Shown here one piece after another: positions 51,752 through 64,000 of a stretch of DNA of 64,000 bases. This DNA comes from Paramecium octaurelia (taxonomy: Eukaryota; Ciliophora; Oligohymenophorea; Peniculida; Parameciidae): the NCBI GenBank assembly GCA_905182995.1, contig CAJJDP010000013.1, forward strand, positions 730,199 through 794,198. Reading direction: 5' to 3'. The notes under the pieces were generated by a model that saw only the letters and a program-made list of their open reading frames with translations, was not told the DNA's origin and did not search any database. Numbering within the stretch: the first letter of the stretch is position 1; each line of letters starts with the position of its first letter. A program made the translations under genes and the position numbers.

Positions 51752-53452
51752 TTAATATTAATATAATTTATAACGTTAGTTTATTTACTTTCTTTTCTTT
51801 ACTTACAGTTACTTAGTAAATATATGATTATTACTTATAAATAACTGTGAATAGAATAAATAAATAGAGATATTGAAATATGAAAAACATATTATTTATT
51901 AAATAGTAAATTGCTCTTCTTCTCTTTGGGACATGTAAAAAACGATATTAATAAATTTCTTAATAAGAAGGTAGTAGTTAATAAATTTTATATTAATTTT
52001 GAGATATTAATTAATCATTGAGGTTTGGGGAATGATGCATTTTGCATCTGGCTAGGCAAAAATTCAAAATTATAAGATAATCTTATTCTAATACTGAGAA
52101 ATTATGCATCGACTTATATTAATAAGAAAATGAGAACAGTTTTTTCATTTATCATAATAAAATGAGAGAAAAAGTAACTACACAACGAAGTCTCATCAAA
52201 AAGAATGTACTTAGATTAATTGAAAAACTTAAAAGATTCTCTGATTTTCTAAAATACATCTATTTTATAAAATAAGAATTTAGACTATATTTAAATTGAA
52301 TGGTAAACTTACTAAAATAGATAGAAATGTTTAAATTATGATAAAGAAATATGATTCTGGCTTTAAGAATATAATCATAAACTTTATTTAACAATTCTAG
52401 TTTGCTATTTCTATAGTTTCTTAGTTAATGGTTGTGAACTTCCATCAATTTTGCTTTTCATAGTATTATTTATACAATAAATAACCATATTTGATGGTCT
52501 CAATTCAACTTTTCTAAAATCCTCACTAGTAATTTATCTGGAATGTCTAGGTAATGTCTAAATTTATGAAGTTCGCTATATAAGTAAGCTTTGATTTGTA
52601 TAATAATTATTCGTAGCAACGCTTTTAAAAGTTTCGATAATCTGTTTTCCTAAGAAAAATTAGCTTCTTTAAATTATCTTCATTTTAAGGTAGCAATAAA
52701 AATTAGGGGTTTTGGGGGGTCACAGTTAATGAATTTTGTTTTTGTTAGAGATCGAGTTAATCATTAGTTCTGTTTCACTGAAGATGTTTAAAGCATGGAT
52801 GATAAGTCGGATTCATTTTAAAAATATTGAAGACCTTTATAATCTTCAGATTTCTTTTCTGATTTTCTTCTTTGAGGTAGAATCATTATTAATATGTATT
52901 AAATATATTTATAATATATTTGAGTTGCTGATTGTTGTGAAAAATTGAAAATTATAGGTCAAATAACATTCAACATGGATCAGCTTTTGGCCTTAAAATA
53001 TAGTTTTCTATCACTTTTGTGACTAATTTTTCTTTTGTAACTTAAATCAACATTAACCTAGTTTTTTTTAATGGATATTTTACTAGATTGGATCCATAAA
53101 ATAAATAAAAAACTGCATTAGAAACAATAGTTAAATTAAGCTGATTCATAGTCTCATTATAAATATATAACAAGTAAAAATTTATGTAAAAGTTTATTCT
53201 CAGAATTAGAAGTAATTTTAGTGGTTCGCTCTAGAGTTTATTCAAAGATGTATTGGAATGTTTACTTAGGAAGAAGGAATTTATAGGGTTCATTTGAAAA
53301 GTCTTTAAATTTTTGTATATTTATCATCGAAGAACGCCAAAATCACAATTGTTATGTACTTCTTATCATGATAATTTTTCAACTTAATACAAAAATATTT
53401 AAATTATTTTAGCACTTGCTTTTCATATAGATTTAAATTTCCTTTTGATTGA
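51752..53452. other. Stretch of 1.7 kb without a supported gene
   Basis: AT-rich, with homopolymer and dinucleotide-like runs and a G run near 52715. One open frame at 52736-52948 under the standard code has no protein-like composition. Nothing is called. Confidence 0.4.
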
Positions 53453-54740
53453 TAAAATTCTTTAAAAATTAAAAAATATAAGACATATGAGTTTACGTAA
53501 AATAAGCAACAATGTTAAGAGTTATTATACTCAATCAATTCAAAAGTTTATTCTCGTGCATTAACTCTTATAAAGATAATTCAATCCTTATAGATTGACA
53601 AGAAAATGCAATTAATATAGATTAATATACAAAAGGATTTATTAAAGAAAATCGAAAATATTTGTCCTCAATCAATGTCCTAATATTATTCAGATTAAAA
53701 ACCGCTTTATCTGGGTTGCAGCAATTCGAATATCTACTCTTTATTCAACATTTAAAGTTCATCAAAAAAATTTTTTCAGAAGCTGCATTAGTACTCTGAA
53801 TAAATTTTTTGCATAATATTAAATTATCCCTATGAAGATCTCAGTATCTCTGGTAGTGATGATTAAAAATTAAATTTTTGGAACAATTAATCACTAATAA
53901 TTGTGTTTTTAAATAAACTATTAAAGAGCATACTAATTCCAATATCGAATTGTGAAATTGTACCAGGTTTTGTCATGGTGTCCAGAATTTGCTAGTAGTC
54001 TACTATGTCCAGAAGTACTGTTCTTTTATAAAGTTTCTGTTCGAATCTGAGAATTTGCATTTATGTAAGTATTCATAAGAATAATGTTATTTTTGGTTTT
54101 AATTTAACGACCCTTTCACTTATATGGCAATAGTGGAGTTTTCTTAAGACCCTTAATGAGGTGATTTTCAATACTCTCACAAGAGTTTCTCCTGTGTTTT
54201 CCAGGGCAGTCTCTTTTTTTCTATATTAATAATTGTAAATACATTATTTAATCAATTTATAATAGATTTCATATTTTAATATACCTGCTATCCTTTAATG
54301 GTTAATAAAAACCTTTGAGAACAAAGTTTACCCAAAATATTCTCCAAGAAAAGGTATTGCTGCTTTCACAGTTTATTATGTAGAATCTAATTATGCAATA
54401 TAAAATTAGATAACATATCAATAAATAATAATGCATACTAGCTAACATTTATCTAAGCTCTTTGCCATAACCAATTTACTTTTTCTAGATATTTTTATGG
54501 CCTGCTTGTTGCAACTAATCTGTCAGAAAAAAAGATTACTTAATAGTTTCAATCAACAATTTTTTGCAATTTTTTGTCCGATATTCATATTCGAAATTTA
54601 TTAATTGTATGAGTTAATTTAGCACTTATTATTGTTCAAACAATTTATCTTTTAAGCAAGAAATCATTAACCTATAAAAGAATTGTTTATGAAAATAAAA
54701 TAGCCCAAATATACTGCTCTTTTTAATTTGATTTGAAATA
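53453..54740 (+). pseudogene. WD40-like gene fragment
   Basis: A plus-strand frame without TGA runs from about 53453 to 54730. Its first third is clearly WD40-family: YYSDQKPLYLGCSNSNIYSL, then LNYPYEDLSISGSDDQKLNFW, matching the family seen at 15615. The rest (RICIYVSIHKNNVIFGFN, SPRKGIAAFTVYYVES) lacks clear blades and becomes hydrophobic (NLLFLDIFMACLLQLIC). No start codon fits upstream, so a 5' exon is missing or lost. An overlapping TGA-free frame from about 53490 is rejected as a shadow. It could be a decaying paralogue or a gene with unfound introns. Confidence 0.45.
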
Positions 54741-54829
54741 TAGGCTTAATATTTGATAATATGTTTATTCAGTCTATCAATACTGATTTAATTAATATTT
54801 TAGCCTTTCCGAAATAAAGATTGAGGTAC

Positions 54830-55450
54830 CAGCACTTAGGCAGTGTGAGAAAGTTTAATTCACTCTTTTTCAGCTTCTTATCTCTCTCGATTACTCATCT
54901 TTTTCAAGACAATATTATTCTGTTTTTCGATCTTATGTTTTATAAATTGGACCTGGCTCCTGGCTGATTCTTTGTCTGAAATTCTTACTCCTCCTCTATA
55001 AATTCTTTTCGCTCTTGCTACTTTATTTCTCAGGTTGTTAAAGGACTTAGCTATTCTCTAACTAATCTAACAATTTTTCAGATTTTGGATTGGTGCACCG
55101 TAATAGAGGGTTCGTCTATTTTTCATTGTCGTCTAAATTCAATCCTACTTTCCTTCATCTTCACTTTTAGCACTTCCTTTGCCCCATATGATCGATTCTT
55201 TTTATCCATCCAACAGGATATCATTCTCCTAAAAATAGCTCTCCTTCAATTTCCTCTTGCCTAGCTCTCGATCCACCGATAATAATATGTTTTTAAAATC
55301 AGTTCCTCCATATTACCTTTTTCCGTGAATGTCTTAACCAAGCTTTCTGAAGATAAGGAATCCTCATTGTTTCACTATTGGGCGACTTGATTAGTGACCC
55401 AAATGGGTTTTTCACCCTTCGATCCAGCATTGTATATTTTTCGTCGCTTT
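54830..55450 (-). pseudogene. GC-richer coding relic of unknown family
   Basis: On the minus strand one frame reads protein-like from about 55440 to 54840: GQDIHGKRQYGGTDFKNILL, SVDRELGKRKLKESYFQEND, KNRRTLYYGAPIQNLKNC, NLRNKVARAKRIYRGGVRIS and MSNRERQEAEKE. Base composition is visibly less AT-rich than the surroundings. Several TGA codons interrupt the frame, but no frame change is needed, so it decayed by substitution. Basic and helical. It may belong to an old mobile element or to a transferred gene; no diagnostic motif was seen. Confidence 0.45.
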
Positions 55451-57150
55451 TAGAATTTTAAAACAACAATTTTTAATGACTTATAACTCTGTATTGAGCA
55501 TTTATTTAGGGAAAGTTAAAATAAATTAGACATTGCTGATTCTTAAGAATAAACTGTAGATTTAGAGAATGACATTGAAATTCTATTAGAAACTATAAAG
55601 AAAAATCAAGAGTCAATATCCCAAATAAACAATAATTAAAAATAAATTATCTTAATACTTAGATTAATAAGGGAATTATTAATACATTATAGAGTTCTCA
55701 TCGATTCATTTCAATTTATTAATAGATTATAATATAGAAAAATACTATTAATAGATTAAGATTCGAAAAGCAAGGTAGTTTAACAACATGTAAATTTACA
55801 TTGTTATTAGAAAACACCTTCGTTAATTAATTATTTTTTAAACATAAATATCAAATTGTTGCTGCGAGTTAAATTACAAATAAATTAATGAAAACCTCAA
55901 AAGATTGGCCTGTATTTAATGTATTTAAGAAATTTCAAGTCAATACTTTATGTTAATAGAAATAAGTTAGGGATGGAATAAAAAGGTGAAATTAAATCTA
56001 AATATAAGAGCAAAAAAGAATTAAAAATAAAACATCCATTTAAAATTCTAAACAATAGAAAAATAAATTATTCACATTGATTAAGCTTAAACCTTAATTT
56101 TAGAAATAGGTCGAAGTTTTTGTAATTAAATAAGGTTAATGAGATGATCTTATCAAAACTTCACTAAATTCTCCCATCAGCATAATCTAATGGAGTAGCT
56201 TATTTATGAATTTGATATAGTTACCAGGAGTACGTTTAAAAATCCCCATTTTTAAAACTCCATAGCAGCCCTCACAACCTATGGTATATTAGCTACATAT
56301 AAGTCAAATGATAAAATGCCCCAAAATGCTCTTTGTAGTGAATGATCTTCTTTTTAATTTTTAATTTATCTGAGGAGATGAATGTAATGTATTTATGGCT
56401 ACATTATTGATATGTACAGATCTTGAATCATCACAACTTAGTTGAATGGAGGAATAGGTTATATTATTACTAATGAGTCTTACTCATCAATTTTAACAAC
56501 AAAATTTCAATTTTACCAATCACCTATTACCCAAAATTTGAGTACTAGCTAAATTTTTAAAGTTTTTTGGAACATTTTCAATGAGTTTATTGATAGATTA
56601 ATCTTACTCAAGAAGATTTGTTCCTACTACAATCTGAACATCTGCACACAAACTGGAAGGACAGAATTTGATTATTATTGTAATATTTTATAATTCTTGG
56701 CTTTCTTACATTATAATTTGATTATTTTAAGTAAAAGTAAAAACATTTCAAAATAGAAGGGGACTATAATCATAAAGTTGAAGATAAATCTTTAAGGGTA
56801 AATTAGTTAACAAAAAGGTTAAATTTTGAAAGACCAATTAAAAGAATTGTTCCTGATGTAGTTTTCTGGCTGTCAAATTCATCAATTCAAAGATTTTTAG
56901 TTCAATAGAATAAATTGTTAAAATAAATTACATCACATCTAGAGAGAATTATATTATTACCCACAAGATTTTATCAAAATGATATTATCTTTTACGCTAG
57001 TATAATCTGATGATTTTGAATTCCTCAAAAGCAATATATATAATTGTAAAAAATATTAAATATACAATTGGAATATTGATGTACTAATTAATCAAAAAAA
57101 AAGTTAATATAATTAGAATTATCTAGTACTATGAATATATTTACTCGAAA
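55451..57150. other. Stretch of 1.7 kb without a supported gene
   Basis: Plus-strand pieces near 55640-56000 (FKHKYQIVAASQITNKLM, KDWPVFNVFKKFQVNTL) look weakly coding but have no start, no clear end and no family. The rest is AT-rich with frequent TGA. Confidence 0.3.
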
Positions 57151-58611
57151 TCATCTCTGTTATTATTTTTTATTCACTTGCTCATAAATATAATGGTTAT
57201 CCTTGGTTAGAATTTCAATTTTCCCATCCCCTAACTCCAAATTTTGTACCACTTCACTATAACCTAGTTTGATTTAGAATGCAATTTTTCCAGTGGAGAT
57301 TTCATAAAACGATAACATAGATGATACTATATAACTTTCATCTTTAGATATGAAGTAAGTATCCTTAATATAGTAATCTTAAGAAGAGACCCTTCTAATC
57401 ATTTTGCTTTAATTCAACACCAAGGAATAATATAAACGACTCATATTTTATTAACCAATATAATGAAGTCTGAATTATTTTGTAACTTACATCTATTTAG
57501 TGATGCTATGTTTATTTATGGCTTTCCATTTTCTTTCAAAACTGTTATAAACTTTAATTACTTAAATCATATTATCTAGTTTAGAAAAATATTTGAAAAA
57601 TCTAAAATCACTAAAGGATTATTATTCTATACTAAAGTATTTATGAACTGTAGATTTCTTATCATAAAACAGAAGGTAGTTTTAATTTTTAAATTCAATG
57701 CATTCTAGAAATGATGTCTTTGTATCCAAAATTTATGATATTTTTTTCAACTTCATATTAAAAATTAGCTAGCGGTATGGCTTTTTGTATGCAAATACCA
57801 AGTAATTCTGATCTTATGTAAATTTAAACAATTAAATATTATTGACAAAATCAACCTTAATCATGCTAAATTTACTTCCATTCTTTAAATCATAGATGAT
57901 TATATTGTAGCTTAATAAAATTGCGAGATATTAGGAAGAAATAGTTTATCGGCGGATGTAATCAGACTTGGGATGAAATTATTCTAAGTTTCTTACTTTG
58001 GGTAATAAATTTATATAATCTCTATATTTTGAAATATCTTATTAAGTAATTTTGATATTTTAAACAATTTTATTCAACTAAAATCTGCTAATTCTTGAGG
58101 AGTGGCTAATGCCGAGATAGTCGACAAAATCCTCTGGAAAGAATAGATTTGATTCTATTTCCAAAATAAATTTACTAATTTTAGATATAATGTCTTTCTT
58201 TATTGATTTAGTATCAAATATTTCCTTTATCTAATTGTAAAATCTAAGTTAGTGGAAATTTTTCTCCTCTAGGAATTACTAATCATTTAAAAAACAAGAA
58301 GAAACTTAATCTATAAAATAGAAAACATCTTCTAATAGTTCGATTAGTTTCAAAGAGTATTAATAATTGAAGTTATTTTTGCTCTATAAAAAGCAATGTT
58401 AGCATTAAATTTATCCTATGTTCGTTTGAGAGGCTCGAACAAATACTAAATTCTATATCTTATGGTCATTTTTTTAATGATTTAAATTAACTTCTTTAAT
58501 GAGAAATTTAAAAATTAAGGTTATTCTCTTATCATTATCATAATTTTCCCTGTTCAATAGATTCTAAATGTTGTTTCGAAGATTATTCCAAATTGAAGCA
58601 ATCTAATCCAT
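57151..58611 (-). CDS. WD40-like (beta-propeller) protein
   Basis: ATG 58609-58611 (MDQIASIWNNLRNNIQN) to TGA 57151-57153. One 21-nt intron (57470-57490) leaves 1440 nt, 479 residues. The N-terminal half is helical and charged (KRITLIFKFLIKEVNL, IELLEDVFYFIDQVSSCF), with a QCQHCFLQS Cys/His group. The C-terminal half has blade-like repeats such as SQYLAILLSYNIIIYDLKN, NYLVFAYKKPY, ISKDESYIVSSMLSFYEIST and LELGDGKIEILTKDNHYIY. The build parallels the 15615 protein but is divergent, and the WD dipeptides are largely lost, so beta-propeller is an inference. No signal peptide. The gene looks intact and single. Confidence 0.8.
57470..57490 (-). other. 21-nt intron of the WD40-like gene
   Basis: On the minus strand it begins GTAAG and ends TTCAG. 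Without removal the frame meets TGA. With removal it reads KHSITKQ/ILHYIGQQNMSRLYY and stays open to the stop. Confidence 0.85.
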
Positions 58612-59929
58612 AATTTTTCTCTGAAATTAATATTAAATAATGTAGTGTATAATAAATATAAGTAATTGTTACGATAATTTCAGTTATTATCATCAATTTT
58701 CTTCAACACAGGATTTTAAAGATTATAGTTTTATGGCAACTCATAAAGTATAAAATAAATAGGATTTGCTCAGAAAATATTATTATATCTATGGAAATAA
58801 TGTAAGCTATAACCAATTAAATTATCAATTTGATTTTGGTTGTGCAATAAATATGCAAATGAGAGTTATCTTCCAAAAGTATTAAACATTCCATACTTTA
58901 TGGTTGAAACAATTTTAATTTTTATAGCAACAATTTTGATTGTAATAATAAATTCATTGATTAGACTAAATGGATATTAGGGTAATAGTAAGTTATATTA
59001 TTAAATGAAATTTAAAGATTCTAGTGATGTTTTAGCAAAATAGATTATGAGCAATAGGAATAAGAAAATAGAAATATCTAAATACATTTCTGTTGTAGAT
59101 TTTTGAATATTTAAGGGATGTATTTTACTAGATGCTCTTATAATATATCATAGTATTGTTTTTAGTTGAAAATAGATGAATTTTAGGAAAGTTTTCTGGA
59201 AATGAAATGATAACATAAAATTTTTGAATACAGTGATAGTAATTTAGGAGGTCTTAATAATTGCAATTAATATCAGTCTTGTGTATATTTAAAAAGGATT
59301 GGTTCATGATAATTATTAATTTCAGGTTTTGGGTACTTCTTAATATGGAACCGAAAGGTTTCTCTATTTTATCAATTATACCTTAATATAAAATAGTAAG
59401 TGTTTATATATAATTCAGCAAGTTTTTAAAATGTAATTCATAAAATTATGCTCGCATTTTAATGACAATCGTATCACACACACTAAGATCTTTTCTCATC
59501 GTAACATATCAGCAAATATCCTTTACTGGAAACACTAATGATCCTATTGAACAGAAATATATTCTACCAACGAGTAATAAGATGCAACAAGTTTGAAAAT
59601 TAATTATTAGTAAAAATAAGTGTGAGGAAAGGAAAGATAAGTAAATAAGATAACAATTTTGATAAAAATAAATTATAAATGATAGCTTCTTGATACAAAA
59701 ACAAAATAATTTCTCCATAAGCTTTTAGAAATCTTCATCCATGATTAATTGCTGAAGATCTGCCACTCAAATTATGATTGATAGTGATTTAATCAAAATA
59801 ATTAGTATTTTTTTTGGAATGCACACTTTTAATTTATGAATATTACATTGATTATAATAATAAATATGTATCAAAAGAAATTAAATGAATTTATGTCAAA
59901 TTCTACTATTCTTGAATTACTTATTATTA
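58612..59929. other. Stretch of 1.3 kb without a supported gene
   Basis: Upstream side of the minus-strand WD40-like gene. AT-rich. A standard-code minus frame at 59509-59718 lacks convincing composition. No RNA gene or repeat seen. Confidence 0.4.
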
Positions 59930-62560
59930 GTGCTTACAAATCAAAACTGCAAATTTTAGATTAACTTAGCCTTAATGGCAAAATCAATTCTTAGAGGTCA
60001 TTACAAGGATGTAGCCTCTGAATCTAATGGAACAAGTGCAAGGTTAAATAATTTCTTTGGATCACCTAAAATTCTAGTCCATAAAGAGATTCAATGAGAT
60101 AGGGGGCATATGAATTCATTTGATTTGATTGAAGTTTCATTTGCATAAACTCATGAGAGAAATTAAATAATCATCTGGTCCTACGTTTAGACAATAGAAA
60201 TAATTACTTTTAAATAACTGCCAAAAATAAAGGCAATATTGAAAAAGTGGTGTTTGAAGGGTAAAAAGCGTAAAGTATAGTCAAAGTTATCATTCCAGAT
60301 CAGACGGCATCAAGCTTAAAATAAATATATATGCCTGGTGACTCACTGCCTGATTTAGTCTTTATCAAAATTTAAGCTTTTTATGCAAATTGAGGTTCAA
60401 CATGAGAATTTATTTTTAAATTCATTGATTTAACATAAATACAAGTTTATAAATATATTTAAGTTTTTCCATTCGTAATAGTGTACAGTAAATGAAAATC
60501 CCTATTTAAGGTCGAATTTATTCGAGATATAACTCAAAAACATTAAATGATAATGGCAACTTTTTATACAGAATTACTTATGCAAAAAAGTAAATAATAA
60601 AAATCCCTTAATTTTTACTAATATTTATGAAAAAGAAAGGAAATTCAATTTAATCATTACTTCTAACAATTTAACCTTGTTTAATCAAATTAAATTAATT
60701 CTAAATGCTTGCTTACATTCCTTAAATTTTATAAAATTAGTTGCAAAATTTAAACATAATAACCTTATCACTTGAAGATTCTCAAATTTTTAAAGAAGTT
60801 AATATAGGAGATTATGACAGTTAATTGAGATCAGACCTAATTAGTCTTTTGATGGCTTTATTTATACATTAGAATAAATTAACAATTCAAATCATACCTT
60901 CAATTTCAAAATGCTATTCTATGGTTTAATATCTTAAGTAGAATAGTCTTATCAAGATTGAGTATGAATCTCGATCAATCATTTAAAATACTTTATGCTC
61001 TTTTATAAGAAAAGATAAACATATTCAAATTATATGATATTAATATGTAAATGATAGGATGGATGTTTTTCAGAATTATATAATTGTATTAAACACATAA
61101 CACTTTTCCAATAAAGGATTTTCAAAAAGACTTGATAAATAATCATCCACTATCTTACTTTAACATTGGGGGGATGTTTTCAGTAGGAAATTAAAATGTT
61201 TAATTGAGTTAGCTATTCGAAAAATTTAAAATTACAGTCTATTATGTTATTTATATTAATATATTTTGACATTTCAATTTAGTTTCCAGAAAAGAGATGG
61301 CTCGAAAATATTCCTAAATCTACTGGCTCATCATTACTAGAAAATTGGAAATATTTCCATTCCTATAGAATAATTTATTAAGGTAAACATCAATCATTGT
61401 TTTGATAATAATTCTCAAAAGTGATATATTACTTTGATTGATTGAAATTACCACTTTTAAAGGTTTATGTTGAAATGTTAAGTATTAGTAAGCAGCCTAA
61501 GTAGACTTGCGCAAGTTATATAAGACAACTACTTAAAAATTCACAAGCACTCATATTTTTCTCTAAATCAGAATATGAATTATTCTGCTTAGATTCGTTG
61601 TTTAGGTAGGAAAAGATGGAAACATTTTGAGATTGAAATTTCGTCACTTAAATTGAAGAACCTTGAATTTATATTAAGGAAACTGAATGTCACAACTATC
61701 AACATCACTTTCACAGCAATTCTTTTATGTCTTTGAGTACTAATTATATTAAAATCAGGGATTACTGATATCTGTTATACTAGCCCCACAATCACTCATT
61801 ATGATAATAAGAAAAGTCGGAAGAATTTTTTCTAATTACAAATCTCAAATTTAATAAGGGATTATCTTAAAATTCAAGTTAAATTACCCCTTCTTTGAAG
61901 TAATAATATTAATCTATTGATCAAAAAAATATTGCCAATATATGATACTATGTCTCAAAGTGGAATCATAAGGATTACATAAGGGAACCACTTTGCAGCA
62001 AGTCTTTAGATATCATAGTCAAACAAAAAGACGCATAAATGTTCATAATGTTCTTCAGTACAACAATTAAAGAGGAGCCAGAGGTGTGTATGGAGAAATA
62101 TTTGAATGGAAGAATAAGATGAAATACGAGAATTGATTATAAACATTTAGCAATTCACGCCCACTTGGATAAGTACTTTATGTGAGAGGGACTGAGAAGA
62201 TCACGGGAGACTAGAAATCTGTCAGGAGTTTGGAATTAATTTATAATGCTGGGTATTTTGTGCATTCTTAATTTATTCTTAATTGATTATTTGGAATGGC
62301 TATAAATACAGGTGAATCGGCACGAAACGAAGATTTTATTGAAAGGAAAGACATCGATATCTTAGAAACTATTTTCAAGTATGCTCCATGGAAGAGCTTT
62401 GCAGCAGTTGTTAATCAGTGGCACATCATGGAAATCGATGCTCACTGGAGAAACCAAACTAAGACCTAGATAAACATTGAGTTCGAGAACTCCATATTGA
62501 AGACATGGATTGGGTAGCTTTGAATGATGATTTGTCAGTCAACTTTTCTTAAATAAATCT
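59930..62560 (+). pseudogene. Interrupted 2.6-kb coding tract, unknown
   Basis: Successive plus-strand blocks look coding: LRGHYKDVASESNGTSARLN, FDLIEVSFAQTHERNQIII, YFQITAKNKGNIEKVVFEG, VKVIIPDQTASSLKQIYMPG, then after a poorer stretch SKSLDIIVKQK or, in another frame, INVHNVLQYNNQRGARGVYG, and ETIFKYAPWKSFAAVVNQWH. The 61980-62520 part is less AT-rich than its surroundings and keeps one frame across several TGA codons. Frame changes separate the blocks. It may be one decayed gene or two adjacent relics. No catalytic motif or family is recognised. Confidence 0.4.
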
Positions 62561-64000
62561 ACCTTTGAGACATATGAATGTGAATCAGCTTCAAACAGTG
62601 CTTATATCACTAAGTATTATATGGACGTTTTCAAGATAAAAGAATTTACTTGTTTATTACTGCCTCTTGTTACACATATAATTAATTTATGATCATTCTG
62701 ATAAACAAATCAGCATATTTTTGTGGAAACTTTAATTAGATGAAAAAAATTTTTGCTTTTGTATTAATAATTCTCGATAACTGTTTGACTGGCTGACTCA
62801 AATTGTAGGATTTCAACTTCCACAACTAATTAATATACAAAACCCTCAATTTATTAATAAATCAATGTTTTAAATATCGATATCAACAGATCAAAAAATG
62901 TTATCGACAATATTTTGACCCTCAGAGCATTTGAAAAACTAATCAGAAGCGGTTTTTATTAGAGAATATTAACACAAAGCATTAGAAGCTTAGTTTGACG
63001 AATTAAATGATGATACGGTTTAACATTCTTACTCTCATAAAAAATTTGAGTCAACCAAAGCATTAAATCAAAATCTAAAATGGTTCACTTTTTTAACTGC
63101 CATTCTCAATTAGCATCAAATAAGAACCTTTCCAATTCAAAATCATTTCTTGTATCTTTGATGCTTTGAATGACTTCATTATTAATATTAACAATAGTAA
63201 TACAACCGTATTCAGGCAAATTTTTGTTGTAGGCAATATGGAGATACTTTTTGATAGCGATTCTTATTATAAATCAGCATCATCTTTCTGTACTTCAAAC
63301 TCCACTTCATAATAGATTTTTCTTGATAGATATTAAAACAATTCCAACAATGAAAGCAATTTTGAAAAAATAAAATCAAAGGTATATCTTTATTGATCCT
63401 ACAAATAAAATATAAAAGGGGAAATATAAATATTAATGCTGCCATTTTCTTCTAAAGCAATTCTACTATCTTTAGTTTACTGGCCCTGATAAATTTCAGG
63501 TCTGTCGTTTTACATTTATATATCTAGATTCGAATGCCTATCGCTCAATCCGAAGATATAATCCAATTGCTATCAATTCAATTTTTTTATCCTTGCTTTA
63601 AATTCTTGTACAACCAAAAATTTTCCTTTTTATATCAAAAATTTTCTTTTTTGAGCAGAGTTTTAACCCGCATTTGTTCTCAAAATTCCATATACTTGTG
63701 ATAGCTATTGGACAAGAACTAGTTTCTTGAGACCATTGGTATTTAAATAATGTTATTATTAGCATTTTGAATTCTAGGAATCAACCTTTTGATTACTCTT
63801 AAAATAGTAAAAAAACTTCAAGTAAAATATTCACTTCCTTATGGATAATTTTCTTCCTGAGAAGATTTCTATTGACATTCCTACATTTTTCCATGAAGTT
63901 TTTTTTCTTTCAGTCCTATCTAATTTTTCCTTGATCTAATGCAATTAAATTCCAATTTTAACTCATCAAAAAGAGAAAAAACGATTATTGGATGAATAGA
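62561..64000. other. 3' stretch of 1.4 kb without a supported gene
   Basis: AT-rich to the end of the window. A minus-strand standard-code frame (63212-63445) is not convincing under the ciliate code. No telomere-like G-rich repeat is visible. Confidence 0.4.

Noticed and set aside
52700-52730. G run near 52715 as a telomere trace
   Set aside because: It is a single short run without the repeated G-rich units of Paramecium telomeres.
53490-54060. Plus-strand ORF starting MSLRKISNNVKSYY
   Set aside because: It overlaps the WD40-type frame, which has better composition and the SGSDDQKLNFW motif.
1-64000. tRNA, rRNA, CRISPR array or bacterial operon
   Set aside because: No cloverleaf, rRNA core or regular short repeats with spacers were recognised; the code, introns and families are ciliate nuclear.
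1-64000. TA-bounded internal eliminated sequences
   Set aside because: TA dinucleotides are everywhere in DNA this AT-rich, so the weak consensus cannot be called by eye without macronuclear sequence for comparison.

Overview
The window reads as nuclear DNA of a ciliate of the Paramecium type. It is very AT-rich. Long protein frames appear only when TAA and TAG are read as glutamine and TGA as the only stop. The introns are tiny (20-40 nt, GT...AG). The gene families also fit Paramecium: Cys-rich secreted or membrane proteins, WD40 proteins, MORN-like repeat proteins and an arrestin-fold protein. All calls are read by eye. No database was searched.

Layout. 986-5063 (+): large Cys-rich membrane protein with three 20-23 nt introns. 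6091-9987 (+): 1298-residue type I membrane protein, unrecognised. 11151-13200 (-): tetratricopeptide-repeat (TPR) protein with 14 introns, one per repeat. About 14030-15008 (+): coding-like tract. 15615-17227 (+): WD40 protein. 17249-18043 (+): 264-residue ORF whose frame continues into a Cys/His-rich stretch past TGA stops. 19105-22315 (+): second Cys-rich membrane protein, paralogous to the first, with two apparent one-base frame slips. 22316-29363: mostly without intact genes; it holds an ORF relic and a decayed LINE. 29364-30513 (+): arrestin-fold protein. 31085-32956 (+): multi-pass membrane protein relic or damaged gene. 34232-38242 (+): MORN-like repeat protein with at least 22 introns. 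38297-39981 (+) and about 40000-40620 (-): two interrupted genes, converging. 41946-50412 (-): giant 2799-residue protein with a Cys-rich part, a beta-helix-like part and a multi-pass membrane C-terminus. 50710-51751 (+), 53453-54740 (+), 54830-55450 (-) and 59930-62560 (+): interrupted coding tracts. 57151-58611 (-): intact WD40-like protein.

Several apparent frameshifts vanish once tiny introns are removed, and the spliced lengths of eight genes come out as exact multiples of three. Other tracts stay interrupted, nearly always by TGA, the only codon that can be nonsense under this code. A LINE relic and long stretches without intact genes beside tightly packed genes suggest a germline (micronuclear) assembly or a gene-poor, subtelomere-like macronuclear region. 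The sequence alone cannot decide which. No pathway or operon logic links the genes. The recurring theme is repeat-built surface or secreted proteins, plus repeat scaffolds (TPR, WD40, MORN-like).
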